From Chloropicon primus (taxonomy: Eukaryota; Chlorophyta; Chloropicophyceae; Chloropicales; Chloropicaceae): a stretch of 64,000 bases of DNA. Every line of letters begins with the position of its first letter. Position 1 is the first letter of the stretch. The DNA is taken from positions 186,001-250,000 of the forward strand of contig CP060773.1 of assembly GCA_023205875.1 (NCBI GenBank), read 5' to 3'. A model generated the notes under the pieces. It did not search any database, was not told where the DNA came from, and worked only from the letters and a program-made list of their open reading frames with translations. Positions 20,681-30,171 of this stretch are shown here, in pieces. The translations under genes were made by a program, and so were the position numbers.

Positions 20681-21367
20681 ATGAACAACCAGTTCATGGG
20701 TCAAGGAGGCTTCAGGCCAGATATGCAAGCACAAGCAGGACCGAGCTTCCAGCAAGGGATGGGCCCAATGTCGATGAGTCCACAACAGATGCAGCAGATG
20801 GACCCTAGTGGCATGGGTATGGGCATGATGGGACCGCCTATGACGAGTCCTGGAGGAGGAGGAGGAGGCACGACGTACACTGGTCCTTACCCATGGAAGC
20901 AAGGAGTGTGCGAGTGCACACAGAGCGGAGACATTTGCATGGAGGGTTTCTTCTGCCTCCCTTGCCTTTACGGCTCGACGGTGTCCAAAGTTCAAGGAAC
21001 ACCGTGCCTGCAACCGACGGTCGCCTTTGCTTTCAGCATGCTCTTCTGCGCGTGTTCCTTCGTAGGAGCAAAGTCAAGGAAGGACATTAGAGTCAAGTTC
21101 AACCTCGTATCAGAACCATTCAGTGACTGGCTCACTTACTTTTTGTATCCTTTCTGCACAGTGTGTCAGGAAGCGTACGAGCTGAGAGCAAGAGGTTTCG
21201 GTTCACAGTTTGGTCCTCCTATGGGTGGCATGATGGGTGGTAGCATGATGGGTGGACACCCTATGATGTCTCCGCCTGGACAGGTCATGATGCCTCCACC
21301 TCCTGGACAGATGGGTATGCCCACTCCAGGAAGCATGTACCAACAACAACAACCTGGCCGGTTCTAG
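20681..21367 (+). CDS. PLAC8/cornifelin-family cysteine-rich membrane protein
   Basis: A single exon of 228 aa. The N-terminal 70 residues are Gln/Met/Gly/Pro-rich and disordered. The PLAC8 domain follows: a cysteine cluster (GVCECTQSGDICMEGFFCLPCLYG), a hydrophobic segment near 113-130 (AFAFSMLFCACSFVGA) and a second hydrophobic cysteine segment (LTYFLYPFCTVCQEAYEL). Members include plant FW2.2/MCR proteins, which act at membranes in cell-size control or calcium and metal transport. The C-terminal tail is rich in MMGG and PPG. The exact role is unknown. Confidence 0.85.
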   Translation: MNNQFMGQGGFRPDMQAQAGPSFQQGMGPMSMSPQQMQQMDPSGMGMGMMGPPMTSPGGGGGGTTYTGPYPWKQGVCECTQSGDICMEGFFCLPCLYGSTVSKVQGTPCLQPTVAFAFSMLFCACSFVGAKSRKDIRVKFNLVSEPFSDWLTYFLYPFCTVCQEAYELRARGFGSQFGPPMGGMMGGSMMGGHPMMSPPGQVMMPPPPGQMGMPTPGSMYQQQQPGRF

Positions 21368-21865
21368 GACCCACGATAACCGACGACGATAACCGACGAC
21401 GACGAGGAGGACGACGACGACGACGGTCCAACACAACACAGCACACAAAAGTAAAAAGTTATAATGCACCTAACCTAAAAGCAAGGAAGAAGAGGACGGT
21501 GAATGGTGGTGAGTGAGCGAGACGCAGGGCACACAGGAGTAGTAGGATGGATGGATGGATGGATGCATTGTCTCTTCCTCTTTCCAAACAACCAAGCCAC
21601 TCCTCCACTTGCATCCATGCATTCCCTAGAGACAGAGACAGAGACAGAGGACAGAGACAGAAGCTGTTAATGATGGATGGATGGTGATGGTGGTGGTGGT
21701 GGTGGTGGTGATTGCCCATGCCAGGCTTCCATCTTTCCTTTCCTCTCCTCTTGTCTCTCCCGCCTGCTTCCGCTTCCTTCCAAGAGAGACAGAGGAGCCC
21801 ATCGGTGAGAGAGCAGACAGAAGCAAGAGGAGCACCACCGAGCCATCCATCCACCTCCTGCTGCC

Positions 21866-21900
<35 letters not shown>

Positions 21901-22020
21901 TGAAAGGATGAAGAGACACGTGGAGGAGGAAGAGGCTTCGTAATTGACTTTTTTGGTTCACCTCCTCTTCATCTTCTCATCTTCTCAGCTTCATCTTCAG
22001 CTTCCGTTTGACTGTGTGGC
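21368..22020. other. Intergenic, microsatellite-rich
   Basis: No supported gene. It contains GAC-type repeats at 21380-21425, a GGT run at about 21680-21710 and a CT tract at about 21865-21900. Confidence 0.7.
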
Positions 22021-22467
22021 ATGATGAAGTCTGGTGGTGATGGGAACGTGAAGCGAGGGTTCTCGAGCCGCTTGAGTTCGATGAAGTTCATGCAACGTGG
22101 CAGAGGGAGTGACAAGTCGAAGAAGGATGCCAGTGACGTGAAGAGGGGCAAGGAATGCAGCAGTACCGTGATGGACAAGGGCAAGGAGAAGGAGAAGCTG
22201 AGGGTTGTGGTGGAATCGGATCCTTTGCCACGAGGGAGGACAACCGGTCGGTTAAGTTTTGGTAGCAAGAAGAAGACCAAGGAGATGGATGATGGCTCCC
22301 CTGATGCTAATGTTAAGGAACCTCTTGGTGCTGAGGTCAAGAACCCAACGTATGATGAAGGGGAGCAAGACAGGAGCAAGGGCAAGAGGAAAGCAGAGAG
22401 GAGTTTCATGAAACCTGCAGGAGCAGGAGACGTGAAAAAGTTCACGAAACGTTCTAAGAAAGTTTAG
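22021..22467 (+). CDS. MPHOSPH6: MPP6-like nuclear exosome cofactor
   Basis: A single exon of 148 aa, basic. The N-terminal SSRLSSMKFMQRG matches the start of M-phase phosphoprotein 6 (LSKNLLRMKFMQRG in human). A central GRLSFG corresponds to its GRMSF box, and RSFMKPAG matches the late KMFLKP segment. MPP6 tethers the RNA helicase MTR4 and RRP6 to the nuclear exosome and helps 5.8S rRNA 3' processing. The family is short and otherwise poorly conserved. These three blocks in the right order make the call fairly safe, though not proven. Confidence 0.72.
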   Translation: MMKSGGDGNVKRGFSSRLSSMKFMQRGRGSDKSKKDASDVKRGKECSSTVMDKGKEKEKLRVVVESDPLPRGRTTGRLSFGSKKKTKEMDDGSPDANVKEPLGAEVKNPTYDEGEQDRSKGKRKAERSFMKPAGAGDVKKFTKRSKKV

Positions 22468-22591
22468 ATCCATCGTGCCAGGGAAACAAAAACACTTCTC
22501 TAACAGTGCAATTGCAAATTCTTTTTAAAGCGGTGGGCTGCTGGCCTTGGCTGCTGTTCACTTTCACTGGTTCACTGGTTCCTATGGCGCT

Positions 22592-23712
22592 TCACTTGCC
22601 ATAAGGCAGCGTGTCCATGGAAGAATCAAAGGGGACGCTGGAGTTGGGAGAACCCACGAACGGATCTGCTGGAGGGCTAGGAGCGCTCAGCAGGGGTGAG
22701 GTCGTGGGAGCTTGCGTGCTCGGGGGTGGTATCTCGTCCTCCAACTGGATGAGAGGTGGAGGTTCGAGAGCCTCGATGCTATCGAGGTGGTCACCTCCCT
22801 CAGTGGGAGGGGCTCCATCGTTCGGCTGGGGAGCACTCGACTGAGGCTGGCTGCCACCTTCCGAAGCTTTCTTGTACTCGCCCAAGCACGAGTCGAGCAT
22901 ATCCTTTGCTTCCAAGGCGTCTGCGAGGGCGGACTCGGACGCGGCTTGATCTCCGCCGATGCCTTCGATCTGGTTGCGAATGGACCCCCTGAGCTGGCTG
23001 TTGAGCATCTCAGCCTTCTGGACAAGGTCTTGCATCTGGGCGGCCATCGCAGGGTCCTGCGAACAGGGGAAGCGGAAGGAGGTGCACGAGCAGCGGAGCC
23101 CTCCGGCGTCAGCAAGCGAGAAGCCAGTCAGTCCCTCTCTTCGTCTTCGACTTTACCTTGTCACCGCAGCCCGACTGGAAAGCGATGGTCTCCCACAGAA
23201 GCTCCGCAGCCTCCCTCGCCAGCAGCGTCGTCTGCACCATCATCTCAGCCTGGCCGACGACGACAAGCAGAGGAAGAAACTCTTCACGTCAGTTCAAGCG
23301 GTGACACAACAAACAAAGGGAAGGGAAGGGAAGGGAAGGAGACCACCAAAAAGTGTTTCTCTCTTACCTCAGAAGGAACTTCCGCCATCCCAGGCACCAC
23401 TCCACTCGTCCTGGGAACCGGAGCGACATAGTTCGCGGAACGGTGGGAACTCGAGTCCTGTCCAATCGTCGTCCCATCACCCTCTTCGGAAAGCAAAGAC
23501 TCGTTCAAGTTGTTGTACGCTCCAGCGTGAGACATGTCTCCCCTCCCTTGACCGGTCAACACCCTCTTCGCTTTCTCTCCGAAAGCGCTCAACCTCTCGG
23601 ACAACTTGCTCATCTCTTGCGCTGCTCTCGTTCTGATCCTCGTCGCTGCGCTCTCTCTCTCACGGAAACCTAACTCCGCCGACCTCATGTGGTAGTCATC
23701 CGCCGCCATCAT
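22592..23712 (-). CDS. Unknown helical protein with GAT-like region
   Basis: The exons, on the complement, are 23368-23712, 23157-23249 and 22592-23056, giving 300 aa. All joins are phase 0 with GT-AG introns of 118 and 100 bp. The N-terminal helix is basic (RIRTRAAQEMSKLSERLSAF). A three-helix region spans about 115-205 (AREAAELLWETIAF, MQDLVQKAEMLNSQLR, SESALADALEAKDMLDSC). This resembles the GAT domain of TOM1/GGA adaptors. The tail is proline-rich with acidic patches. No VHS domain is present. Membrane-traffic adaptor is a guess; the family is not recognised. Confidence 0.6.
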
Positions 23713-24444
23713 CGCTTACGCTTACTCCTCTCCTCTCCTCTCCTCTGCTCTTCTCGTTCGCCACGGCCAACACTCTCACTGCTGCATCAAGAAGACACGA
23801 AAGGCTTCCTCGTCAGTCCTTCGCTCCTCCCTTACGCCATTCCCGTCCATTCGCGACGTGGATGGTATCATTCGAAAGAGAAAGAAGAGACGCTTCCGTC
23901 GATCTCACCCTCGCTTGGTATTTCCCCCTCTTTTGTCTCACCTAACCTCGTTTGTTTGCGTCCTGTCGCCCCCTCGCGCGGCCCTTTGGTCTCGTAACGG
24001 AAGACCAGCCCCCTTCCCTGGAGAGGAACTTCATACGACACTTGAAGATGAGAAGATGCATGAGGAGGAGGAGGAAGTGGATGGTAATGGAGGAGAGGGA
24101 GAGGATGATCGGGGGGTGGTAGGCAGTTTCACGATCTTGTTGATTCCTCTTCTTTGCTCTCTTCATTCTCTTTCCAACGAACCATCACTTGCTGGGGACA
24201 CCTGAGGAGAGGAGAGGAAAGGATGCATGAGGAGGATTATGGAATGGATGGATGGAGAGGGACTGAGTTGATCCTCGCCTGGTGACGGGTGGGATGCCAC
24301 ACTCCTCGCTCACCTGATCCTTGCTCCTTGAGAAGCTCTAAAATAATAATAATAAAACGGAAACCTTCTTCTTCTTATAATGAGTCGTCGTCGGTCGGTC
24401 GTCTTCATCATCGTCGCCTTCCACGAGGAGGCCTCGTTCCAGCC
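23713..24444. other. Intergenic region
   Basis: No supported gene. It contains degenerate core-repeat sequence (ATTCGAAAGAGAAAGAAGAG near 23870) and GAGGA-type runs near 24060-24110. Confidence 0.6.
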
Positions 24445-25511
24445 TTACCCCTGGAGCCTTATGGTCTTGGGCTGCTTCTTCGGTGGAGCCGCCTTGGCCT
24501 TAGCCAACACGTCGAGCCAGTCGTCCGCCTTGGTTCTCATCCTGCTCTGGATGTGGCCCTTGGACGCCTTGATGTGGTAACTAATGAACGAGTAAAAGGT
24601 GCACATCTTCCAGGCCACCGAGTCCACCTTGTCCGCGGTGTTCACGTGGCGGCTGAAGAGAGAGAAAGACATGTAACCGCCATTCGCCTTGTCGTCGCCC
24701 GAGAGCGCAGTGGAGTCGCTGCGCATGCCCTCTTGGACCTCCAACGGAGGGTTGAGGTGGTACGCGCAAGAGGGAGAGTTGGCCAGGTTCTGCTGGGTTC
24801 TCTTCGTCTCCGCAAAGTGCTGCAAAAAGTTGACGGCGAGCGTGGCGTCGTTCTCGTCCTCAAAGTGGACCGGAAACACGACGACGACGGAATCCACAAG
24901 TGGCTTGACGTACATGGCGCGCTTCCTCTTGTACCTGATGCAAGTGGCTTGCTTCTCCGTGGACTTCCCTTGGTTCAAGTCCGTCAAGATCTTTCGGAGC
25001 GGGATGCATTGCACGAGCGACCTCAGCATCGATATCTTGCTACAGAAGAGCGCCCCTTGCTCCTCGGATTGAATCTTGCTCAAGTCACACTCCACCGTCA
25101 AGTCGTACCCCCTCTCGCTCGGGGACCTCACGCCAACACAGTCGGCCGCAAGGGCATCGTACGACTGCTTCACCACCTGGGCGGCGCCCTGCAACAGACG
25201 AGGAGGAAAGGAAGACGAAGCCAATGTCAGGCAAAGCAATCACAAGGAGAGGAGGAAGCACACAAGTCCCGTCGTTGTTCGTTGTTGGGACTTACCGTGG
25301 GCAGTGGAATGCCTTTTGGCAGCGCGAGGGAGAGCGTCACCTTGTGTGGAACATTCTTCTCGGCCTTAATGTTGTAGTATACCTCATCAAACTCAGGTAT
25401 CTTGACATCAAACACTTCACCCTTGGTAGCTTTGCCCAAAACAGCTTTCACTCTCCTCGCCACAGTATCCCTCACCACAGCGTTCTCCTGGGAAACTTGC
25501 AGGTGACTCAT
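24445..25511 (-). CDS. ARPC2: Arp2/3 complex subunit 2 (p34-Arc)
   Basis: The exons, on the complement, are 25296-25511 and 24445-25188, joined in phase 0 across a 107-bp intron, giving 319 aa. It matches ARPC2 throughout: FDEVYYNIKAEKNVPHKVTLSLALPKG in the first alpha/beta domain, then YDLTVECDL, and the long C-terminal region with FPVHFEDENDATLAVNFLQHF and FYSFISYHIKASKGHIQSRMR, the helix that lies along ARPC4. ARPC2 and ARPC4 form the core that holds Arp2 and Arp3 for branched actin nucleation. The length fits the family (about 300 aa). A CGTAACG/CGTTACG pair lies 53-76 bp upstream. Confidence 0.95.
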
Positions 25512-25563
25512 GACGCCCTCTTCTATCGACTCAATCGAGGATCAAAAACAAACCACCAAGTTT

Positions 25564-25587
25564 CGTAACGACGACTCGACCGTTACG
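25564..25587. promoter_or_regulatory. Inverted CGTAACG / CGTTACG pair upstream of ARPC2
   Basis: CGTAACG at 25564-25570 and CGTTACG at 25581-25587 lie 53-76 bp upstream of the ARPC2 start. They belong to the recurrent motif family. Confidence 0.4.
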
Positions 25588-25673
25588 CTCCCTCTCCTCT
25601 CTCTCTCTGTCTCTCTCTCTCTCTGTCTCTCCCTCTGGTGTGGGGCACCCCTGGACAGCCAAGCAAAAACGAT

Positions 25674-26250
25674 GCAAACAAAACCCTTCGATTCAGTTTC
25701 AATCCCTCGTCAGGGCGCCATCTCCTTCGTGCGGATGCTCAAACGAAAGAGCGCGAGATGATCTTTCCATCGATGCCTTCCTCGTCTGCTCTGGCCCTCG
25801 TTCTCGCCTCCGGTGTCGTCCACATGAACTCACCTGCCTGGCCAAGAAAAAGGGAAACTTTCTCGCGTCAATCGAGTAAAACTTTCTCACTAGAGCGCCA
25901 TCTTTTTCGTGCGGATGCTCATTGGAAAGATCGCGAGACGCTCTTTCCATCTATACCTCCCTCGTCCGCTCTGGCCCCCGTCCTCGTCGTCCCCTGGCTC
26001 CCTGAACTCACCTCGGTGTTCCTCGCCGCCCGATGGGGTCTCACTTTCTTTTCCACGAGGCGACGGGTGGAGGAGCACCGAGGTGAGTGAGTGAACTTCA
26101 GCGCGACAACGAGGACGGCAACAAGAGAGGGAGAGGACGAGGGAGGAATTGATGGAAAGAGCATCTCGCGAGCTTTCCAATGAGTGGTCGCACGAAGAAG
26201 ATGGCGCTCTGACGAGGGATTGAAACTGAATCGAAGGGTTTTGTTTGCAT
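25674..26250 (-). mobile_element. Foldback element C, copy 2, inside an outer inverted pair
   Basis: The inner element 25890-26211 (322 bp) is the inverted copy of 52454-52774, with terminal inverted repeats of about 75 bp beginning AGAGCGCCATCTT. Outside it, 25674-25712 (ACCCTTCGATTCAGTTTCAA) is repeated inverted at 26210-26250, so the whole 577-bp block folds back on itself. The block matches 52454-52990 in reverse order. No transposase is encoded. It resembles a MITE or foldback DNA element. It sits between the ARPC2 and LSM3 starts. Confidence 0.8.
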
Positions 26251-26307
26251 TGTTTTTTGTTTTTGCCATGCCATGGCTGCCTGGAACACAGAGAGACAGA
26301 GGAGAGG

Positions 26308-26804
26308 ATGGCCGAGGTCGCAGCGCAGAAGCATCATGGCGAAGTGGAGGAGGATGTTGCGGTGAAAGAGCCACTCGATTTGATCAGACTTTCTTTAGAC
26401 GAAACGGTGTATGTCAAGCTCAAGGGAGACAGAGAGATCAAAGGACGGTTGCACGTAAGTTGTTGAAGCCCGAAACATCCTAACCCGAGACATGGTGATC
26501 CCCTCCTCCTCATTCTTGTCCCTTGTTTTCTTTTTCTTCTTCTTCTCATTCTCATTCCCTTTGCTCCGCTTGGACTAACGGAGGTGACTCTCTGCTTTGG
26601 TGTTGCATAACGACGACGGCGTTCGTTCAGGCCTATGACCAGCACTTGAACATGGTGCTCGGGGAAGCGGAGGAGACGGTGAACTACTATGAGATCGATG
26701 ACGAGACGTACGAGGAGAATCTCAAGAGTGAGAAGAGGTTTAAGCCTTTCTTGTTCGTCAGAGGTGATGTCGTTATATTGATATCCCCATCACTCAGACA
26801 GTAA
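26308..26804 (+). CDS. LSM3: U6 snRNA-associated Sm-like protein LSm3
   Basis: The exons are 26308-26454 and 26631-26804, giving 106 aa, with a 176-bp GT-AG intron between codons. Sm motif 1 ([43 protein letters not shown]) and Sm motif 2 ([13 protein letters not shown]) match LSm3 closely, including [11 protein letters not shown] between them. LSm3 is part of the LSm1-7 ring (mRNA decapping, cytoplasm) and the LSm2-8 ring (U6 snRNA, nucleus). The short acidic N-terminal extension is normal. Confidence 0.96.
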
Positions 26805-26871
26805 CAGACCACCGGCGCTCAATACCATACCATAGGAGAGGAAACTGTATTAATACCAAAACTTTTCTTCA

Positions 26872-26906
<35 letters not shown>

Positions 26907-27158
26907 TTGTGTTAGTCGCCAGCGCAAGGCAAAAGCAAAGGAAAGAGGAGCGAGTGAGTCTTCCTTATTGAGGTGAACCTGCAGCATCATCTCCAATGAA
27001 TCCAACACACACATAGAGAAAAAGAGAGAGCGAGAAAAAAAGTAAAGGACAATGCCTCTCTCCCTCTCCCTCTCCATTCCATCCACCATCCATCCATCAT
27101 TCTCTCTCTTCCTCCTCTCCTCTCCTCTTCTCTCCCAAGCTCTCACTTCTCAGAAGAA

Positions 27159-27195
<37 letters not shown>

Positions 27196-27416
27196 GTGGT
27201 TTGTCATGAGGTCGAGCGTTGTGGGAAGGTCGTGCGTTACGTCTTCATCGACGACTGTAACGCTCGGATGCTCCCATCCATCCTCATACCGCAACCCTCT
27301 CCCTTCACTCCTTGCGAGGTGTCCCCATCAGCTTCGCCATCAGGATAAGGTAAGGAAGGATGAATGATGATGATGTTGAGGAACGCAACGAGTGACATGA
27401 TGGCGAGGTCCTCGCA
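26805..27416. other. Intergenic, microsatellites and GCGTTACG pair
   Basis: It contains a CA tract at about 26873-26902, CTC repeats at 27060-27130 and a run of CTG triplets at about 27160-27190. GCGTTACG at 27234-27241 and GTAACGC at 27257-27263 lie 150-180 bp before the assigned SRPBCC start. A leucine-run frame across the CTG repeat is not believed. Confidence 0.6.
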
Positions 27417-28255
27417 TTGCCTTCTCCCTTGAGGAGGGAAGGAATCAAACTCACGCCATCCTCTTCGCCTCTTTGCTGCTTGCTGCTTGCTGTTGATGAT
27501 ATGATGGATATGATTGATGGCGTGATGTTGTTGTTGATGTTGTTGATGATGGGGAAGGTGTTGGCCCCGGTGAGAGTCTGGAAGAAGAACAGTGCCGAGG
27601 TGAAGGTTCCCGTGCCAGTGGATGTGTGCTGGGACTTGTGGGATGACAGGTGAGTCAAGCTTGCTAGAGAAAGGAAGGAAGGGAGGAGACACTGACGACC
27701 TGGTGTGTTTGGGGTTCTGAAACCCAAAAGGCCACGCATACCCGAGTGGATGGGTTGGATTAGCTCTGTAACTGTGCAGGAAGATGATGACAGGTTGAGC
27801 TTGTGGTCCCTCGAGACGGAGCAGTTTGGGCAGACCTTCAAGTTCTCTTGGTTCTCCAAGAACTTGACGCCGATAAGGCACAGGCTGATACACTGGGTGA
27901 GCGTGGACGATGGAAACAGAGGAGGAGGTAAGGGAACTTAATTCCTGCTTGGGGCAACTTGTCTCTCTCTCTCTCTCTCTGGTGCTGATAACCCATGCTC
28001 TTCTTCTTCTTAGGGTTGCTTCGGGGTTTCGTGAGCGTGAAGAACAAGGGAGAGATACAGTTTCGGACGCTGAGCGAAGAGGAGTGTGTGATCAGGCTGG
28101 TCATCAGTTACGAGCTTCCCACTGTGCTCATGCCTTTGGCGGACTTGCTCAAGCCAACCGTGGACGGAATCCTTCTCGAGTACATGAACAAGTTCGAAAC
28201 GGTTGCCAAGAACGAGCACTCGAAACTGAAACTGCTTGCGGAAGAAGACAGTTGA
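27417..28255 (+). CDS. SRPBCC (START/COQ10-like) domain protein, start uncertain
   Basis: The exons are 27417-27649, 27731-27927 and 28014-28255, giving 223 aa as assigned. The fold signature runs across all three exons: VPVPVDVCWDLWDDRP, IPEWMGWISSV, FKFSWFSKNLTPIRHRLIHWVSVDG and VIRLVISYELP, ending in a long helix. This is the ligand-binding SRPBCC fold. The closest remembered relatives are cyanobacterial and plastid proteins of the polyketide cyclase/COQ10 class, so a plastid location is plausible. The first 45 residues are low-complexity (Met/Leu repeats) and the true start may be in an unrecognised upstream exon. The exon 2 acceptor is AAAAG rather than CAG. Confidence 0.7.
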
Positions 28256-28364
28256 GTGAGGCGGCGGCGGCCAAGGCGAGAACCACGTGAATAACAAAAG
28301 AAAAGCGATTTTGAGAATGATAGTTTTGAACCACCGATCAAGCCGTCTGCCCACCAAAGTCAAG

Positions 28365-29531
28365 TCAATCGATGAGGTGGCTCACGTCCGCCGTCCCAAG
28401 CTTGCCGCTGTAACTCCCGTTCCACACCTGCTTGGCGAACGTCTCGTTGGGAAGAATGATGCTGAGCATGTAGAGCTTCTCGGCAGCGTCAGGATTGACG
28501 ATGGAATGAACGTTCTTCGGCTTCACGAGAAGCGTGTCGCCCTCCGCACCCGTGACTGGCTCGTCGCTCTGATTCAGGTACAGATCCGCCCTTCCCGAAA
28601 GCACGATGAACAGCTCGTAGGCCTCGTCATGCAGGTGCCTTGGTATCACGCCCTGTGGATCCAAGATCTCGATGCTGCACGTGAAAGGGGTGCAATCCCG
28701 GAAAGGGTCGAAGACCGGAGCTATCCTGTTGTTCATGCTCGGCAATTGAAACGTCAGCAGCTCGGCCGTCCTCCGCAACCTGGAGCTCAGCAGGCAGCTT
28801 TCCGTTTCCTGCTGCTTGAGCTTGATTTGCGCCGGAACGTCCATGGAGTTCCTCCTGTCCACCGGAGAAGAAGATCGCCTGTGATCCATCGACCAGGTCT
28901 TGCTTCCCCCTCCGGCCCCTTGGGCGGCAATCACACCCTTGTGCGCCGCAAGTGAGACCGGGACGGATATGCTCAACATGACCATCCCTTCCTTCCCCCC
29001 GCCCCCCCGCGATTCTCCCCCCCTCGTCTCTATAGCGTAAGGCACCCTCGGAGCTATCGCAAAGATGTCCCCGGACTCGAGCTCCACCACGTCGCTGACT
29101 TTTGTCGACTCCGTCCCGAAGGACAAGTGGCCCAGCCGCCCGCTGCCGGAGAGGATGTAATACACGTGGTAGCAGTCCACTTCCACCCTCACCCTCGACC
29201 TCTCGGAGCTGGCGGACGCCTCCGACCCTCCCAAGCCAGCTTCATCTGCAACGAGCTCGAGCTCCACGCCAAAGGGGCTGCCTTCCCCGTCCCGACTCCG
29301 CTTCAACACGGTGTCGACGAGCCTTCCTCTGTCATCCTTCAACCACTTGTGGTCCTTACTCGAGAGCAACCGAGCCAAACTTCGCTCCGGCCTTTCGCAC
29401 ATCCTCTCCCTTCGGTCATTCCCCCCCGACCTCGCCCTCTGCGACTCTCTCCCCCGCCGCCTCACCGGCCTCGCACCACCGGGGACACCTAGGCTCCCCG
29501 TCGTCGTCGCCCTGCCACCCCTGTTGATCAT
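28365..29531 (-). CDS. Bicupin protein
   Basis: A single exon of 388 aa from the ATG at the complement of 29529-29531. The N-terminal region is Arg/Gly-rich. Cupin 1 (about 145-205) has YHVYYILSGSGRLGHLSF and ESGDIFAIAPRVPYAIE. Cupin 2 (about 295-370) has RHLHDEAYELFIVLSGRADLYL with the HxH...E metal ligands and PKNVHSIVNP. Only the second cupin keeps the usual metal-binding histidines, so it is likely the active half. Bicupins include oxalate decarboxylases, dioxygenases and storage globulins; the substrate is not predictable. The frame stays open upstream to 29588, but that part lies in repeat B, so the later ATG is preferred. Confidence 0.75.
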   Translation of the reverse strand: MINRGGRATTTGSLGVPGGARPVRRRGRESQRARSGGNDRRERMCERPERSLARLLSSKDHKWLKDDRGRLVDTVLKRSRDGEGSPFGVELELVADEAGLGGSEASASSERSRVRVEVDCYHVYYILSGSGRLGHLSFGTESTKVSDVVELESGDIFAIAPRVPYAIETRGGESRGGGGKEGMVMLSISVPVSLAAHKGVIAAQGAGGGSKTWSMDHRRSSSPVDRRNSMDVPAQIKLKQQETESCLLSSRLRRTAELLTFQLPSMNNRIAPVFDPFRDCTPFTCSIEILDPQGVIPRHLHDEAYELFIVLSGRADLYLNQSDEPVTGAEGDTLLVKPKNVHSIVNPDAAEKLYMLSIILPNETFAKQVWNGSYSGKLGTADVSHLID

Positions 29532-29570
29532 CCTCAATGAATCAAGCACAAAACCAAAAAAGGGAGATAA

Positions 29571-29831
29571 ACCGGTCGTGCTCCCCACTAATCGAAAGAT
29601 ATCGAGTCAATTCTTCGCTCCGTAACGCCCTCGCCCTCCGGATCCACCTCCCTCGCCCTCCACTGCGTCACAAAGTCACGCCACTCCTGCTCCTGAAGCT
29701 CTGCCCAATGCCTTGATGACCAAAGTTGGCGACCACTCCGGTTGCCAAACGAGTCGAGTGAGGGCTCGTTCGAAAGAGAAAGAGATGTTCTACCGCGATG
29801 CGTTGTCGTCTTTCCCTCTCACGCTCTCGTT
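29571..29831 (-). repeat. Dispersed repeat B, copy 3 (inverted, shortened)
   Basis: It is inverted relative to 721-1077 and 33809-34171. Homology runs from ACCGGTCGTG to CTCTCGTT and then stops, lacking about 90 bp of the other copies. The core AGTGAGGGCTCGTTCGAAAG is at 29757-29776. The unrelated sequence that follows leads into the Fanzor locus, so 29831 is a candidate insertion edge. Confidence 0.8.
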
Positions 29832-29989
29832 ACCGTCAATAATCGACGACGGGAAATATCTTTCTCTTCTGCAATATCTTTCTCTTCTACAACGGTAGGG
29901 AAATCACAGTCAATACTGGAAGCACAAAGGCAAGTTCTCCTTTCCACTGAAAGAGAGAAACACGGAGAGAAACACGGAGAGAAACAGCC

Positions 29990-30171
29990 CCTTTCTTGAC
30001 GGCCCGGCCACAACTTACCTGTTAGTTTTCTGCAAAGGTCGTTTCACCGAGTTTGTAAGTTTCTCGGCAGGGTAATTCGGCCCTACCACGACCATTCCAC
30101 CGTACATGAACGAATACTTCCGCCCACGCACGGCAGCCCGTACTAACAAACGTATGTGCAACCCTGAGGAG
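29990..30171 (-). ncRNA. Putative Fanzor guide RNA (fRNA) scaffold region
   Basis: This is the first 180 bp after the Fanzor stop codon, on the same strand. TnpB and Fanzor loci are known to specify their guide RNA at the 3' end of the nuclease gene and the adjoining untranslated region. Here two adjacent hairpins are visible on the minus strand. One pairs CCGAG/CTCGG around an 11-nt loop (30047-30067). The next pairs GTAGGG/CCCTGC with one G-U around an 8-nt loop (30067-30086). This tight folding is unlike the microsatellite-rich spacers elsewhere. The 3' end, and hence the guide, cannot be placed from one copy. Confidence 0.45.

Noticed and set aside
27052-27348. Leu-rich frame over a CTG run, possible signal peptide
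   Set aside because: The hydrophobic run is a CTG microsatellite and the flanks show no conserved sequence. It was not joined to the SRPBCC gene.
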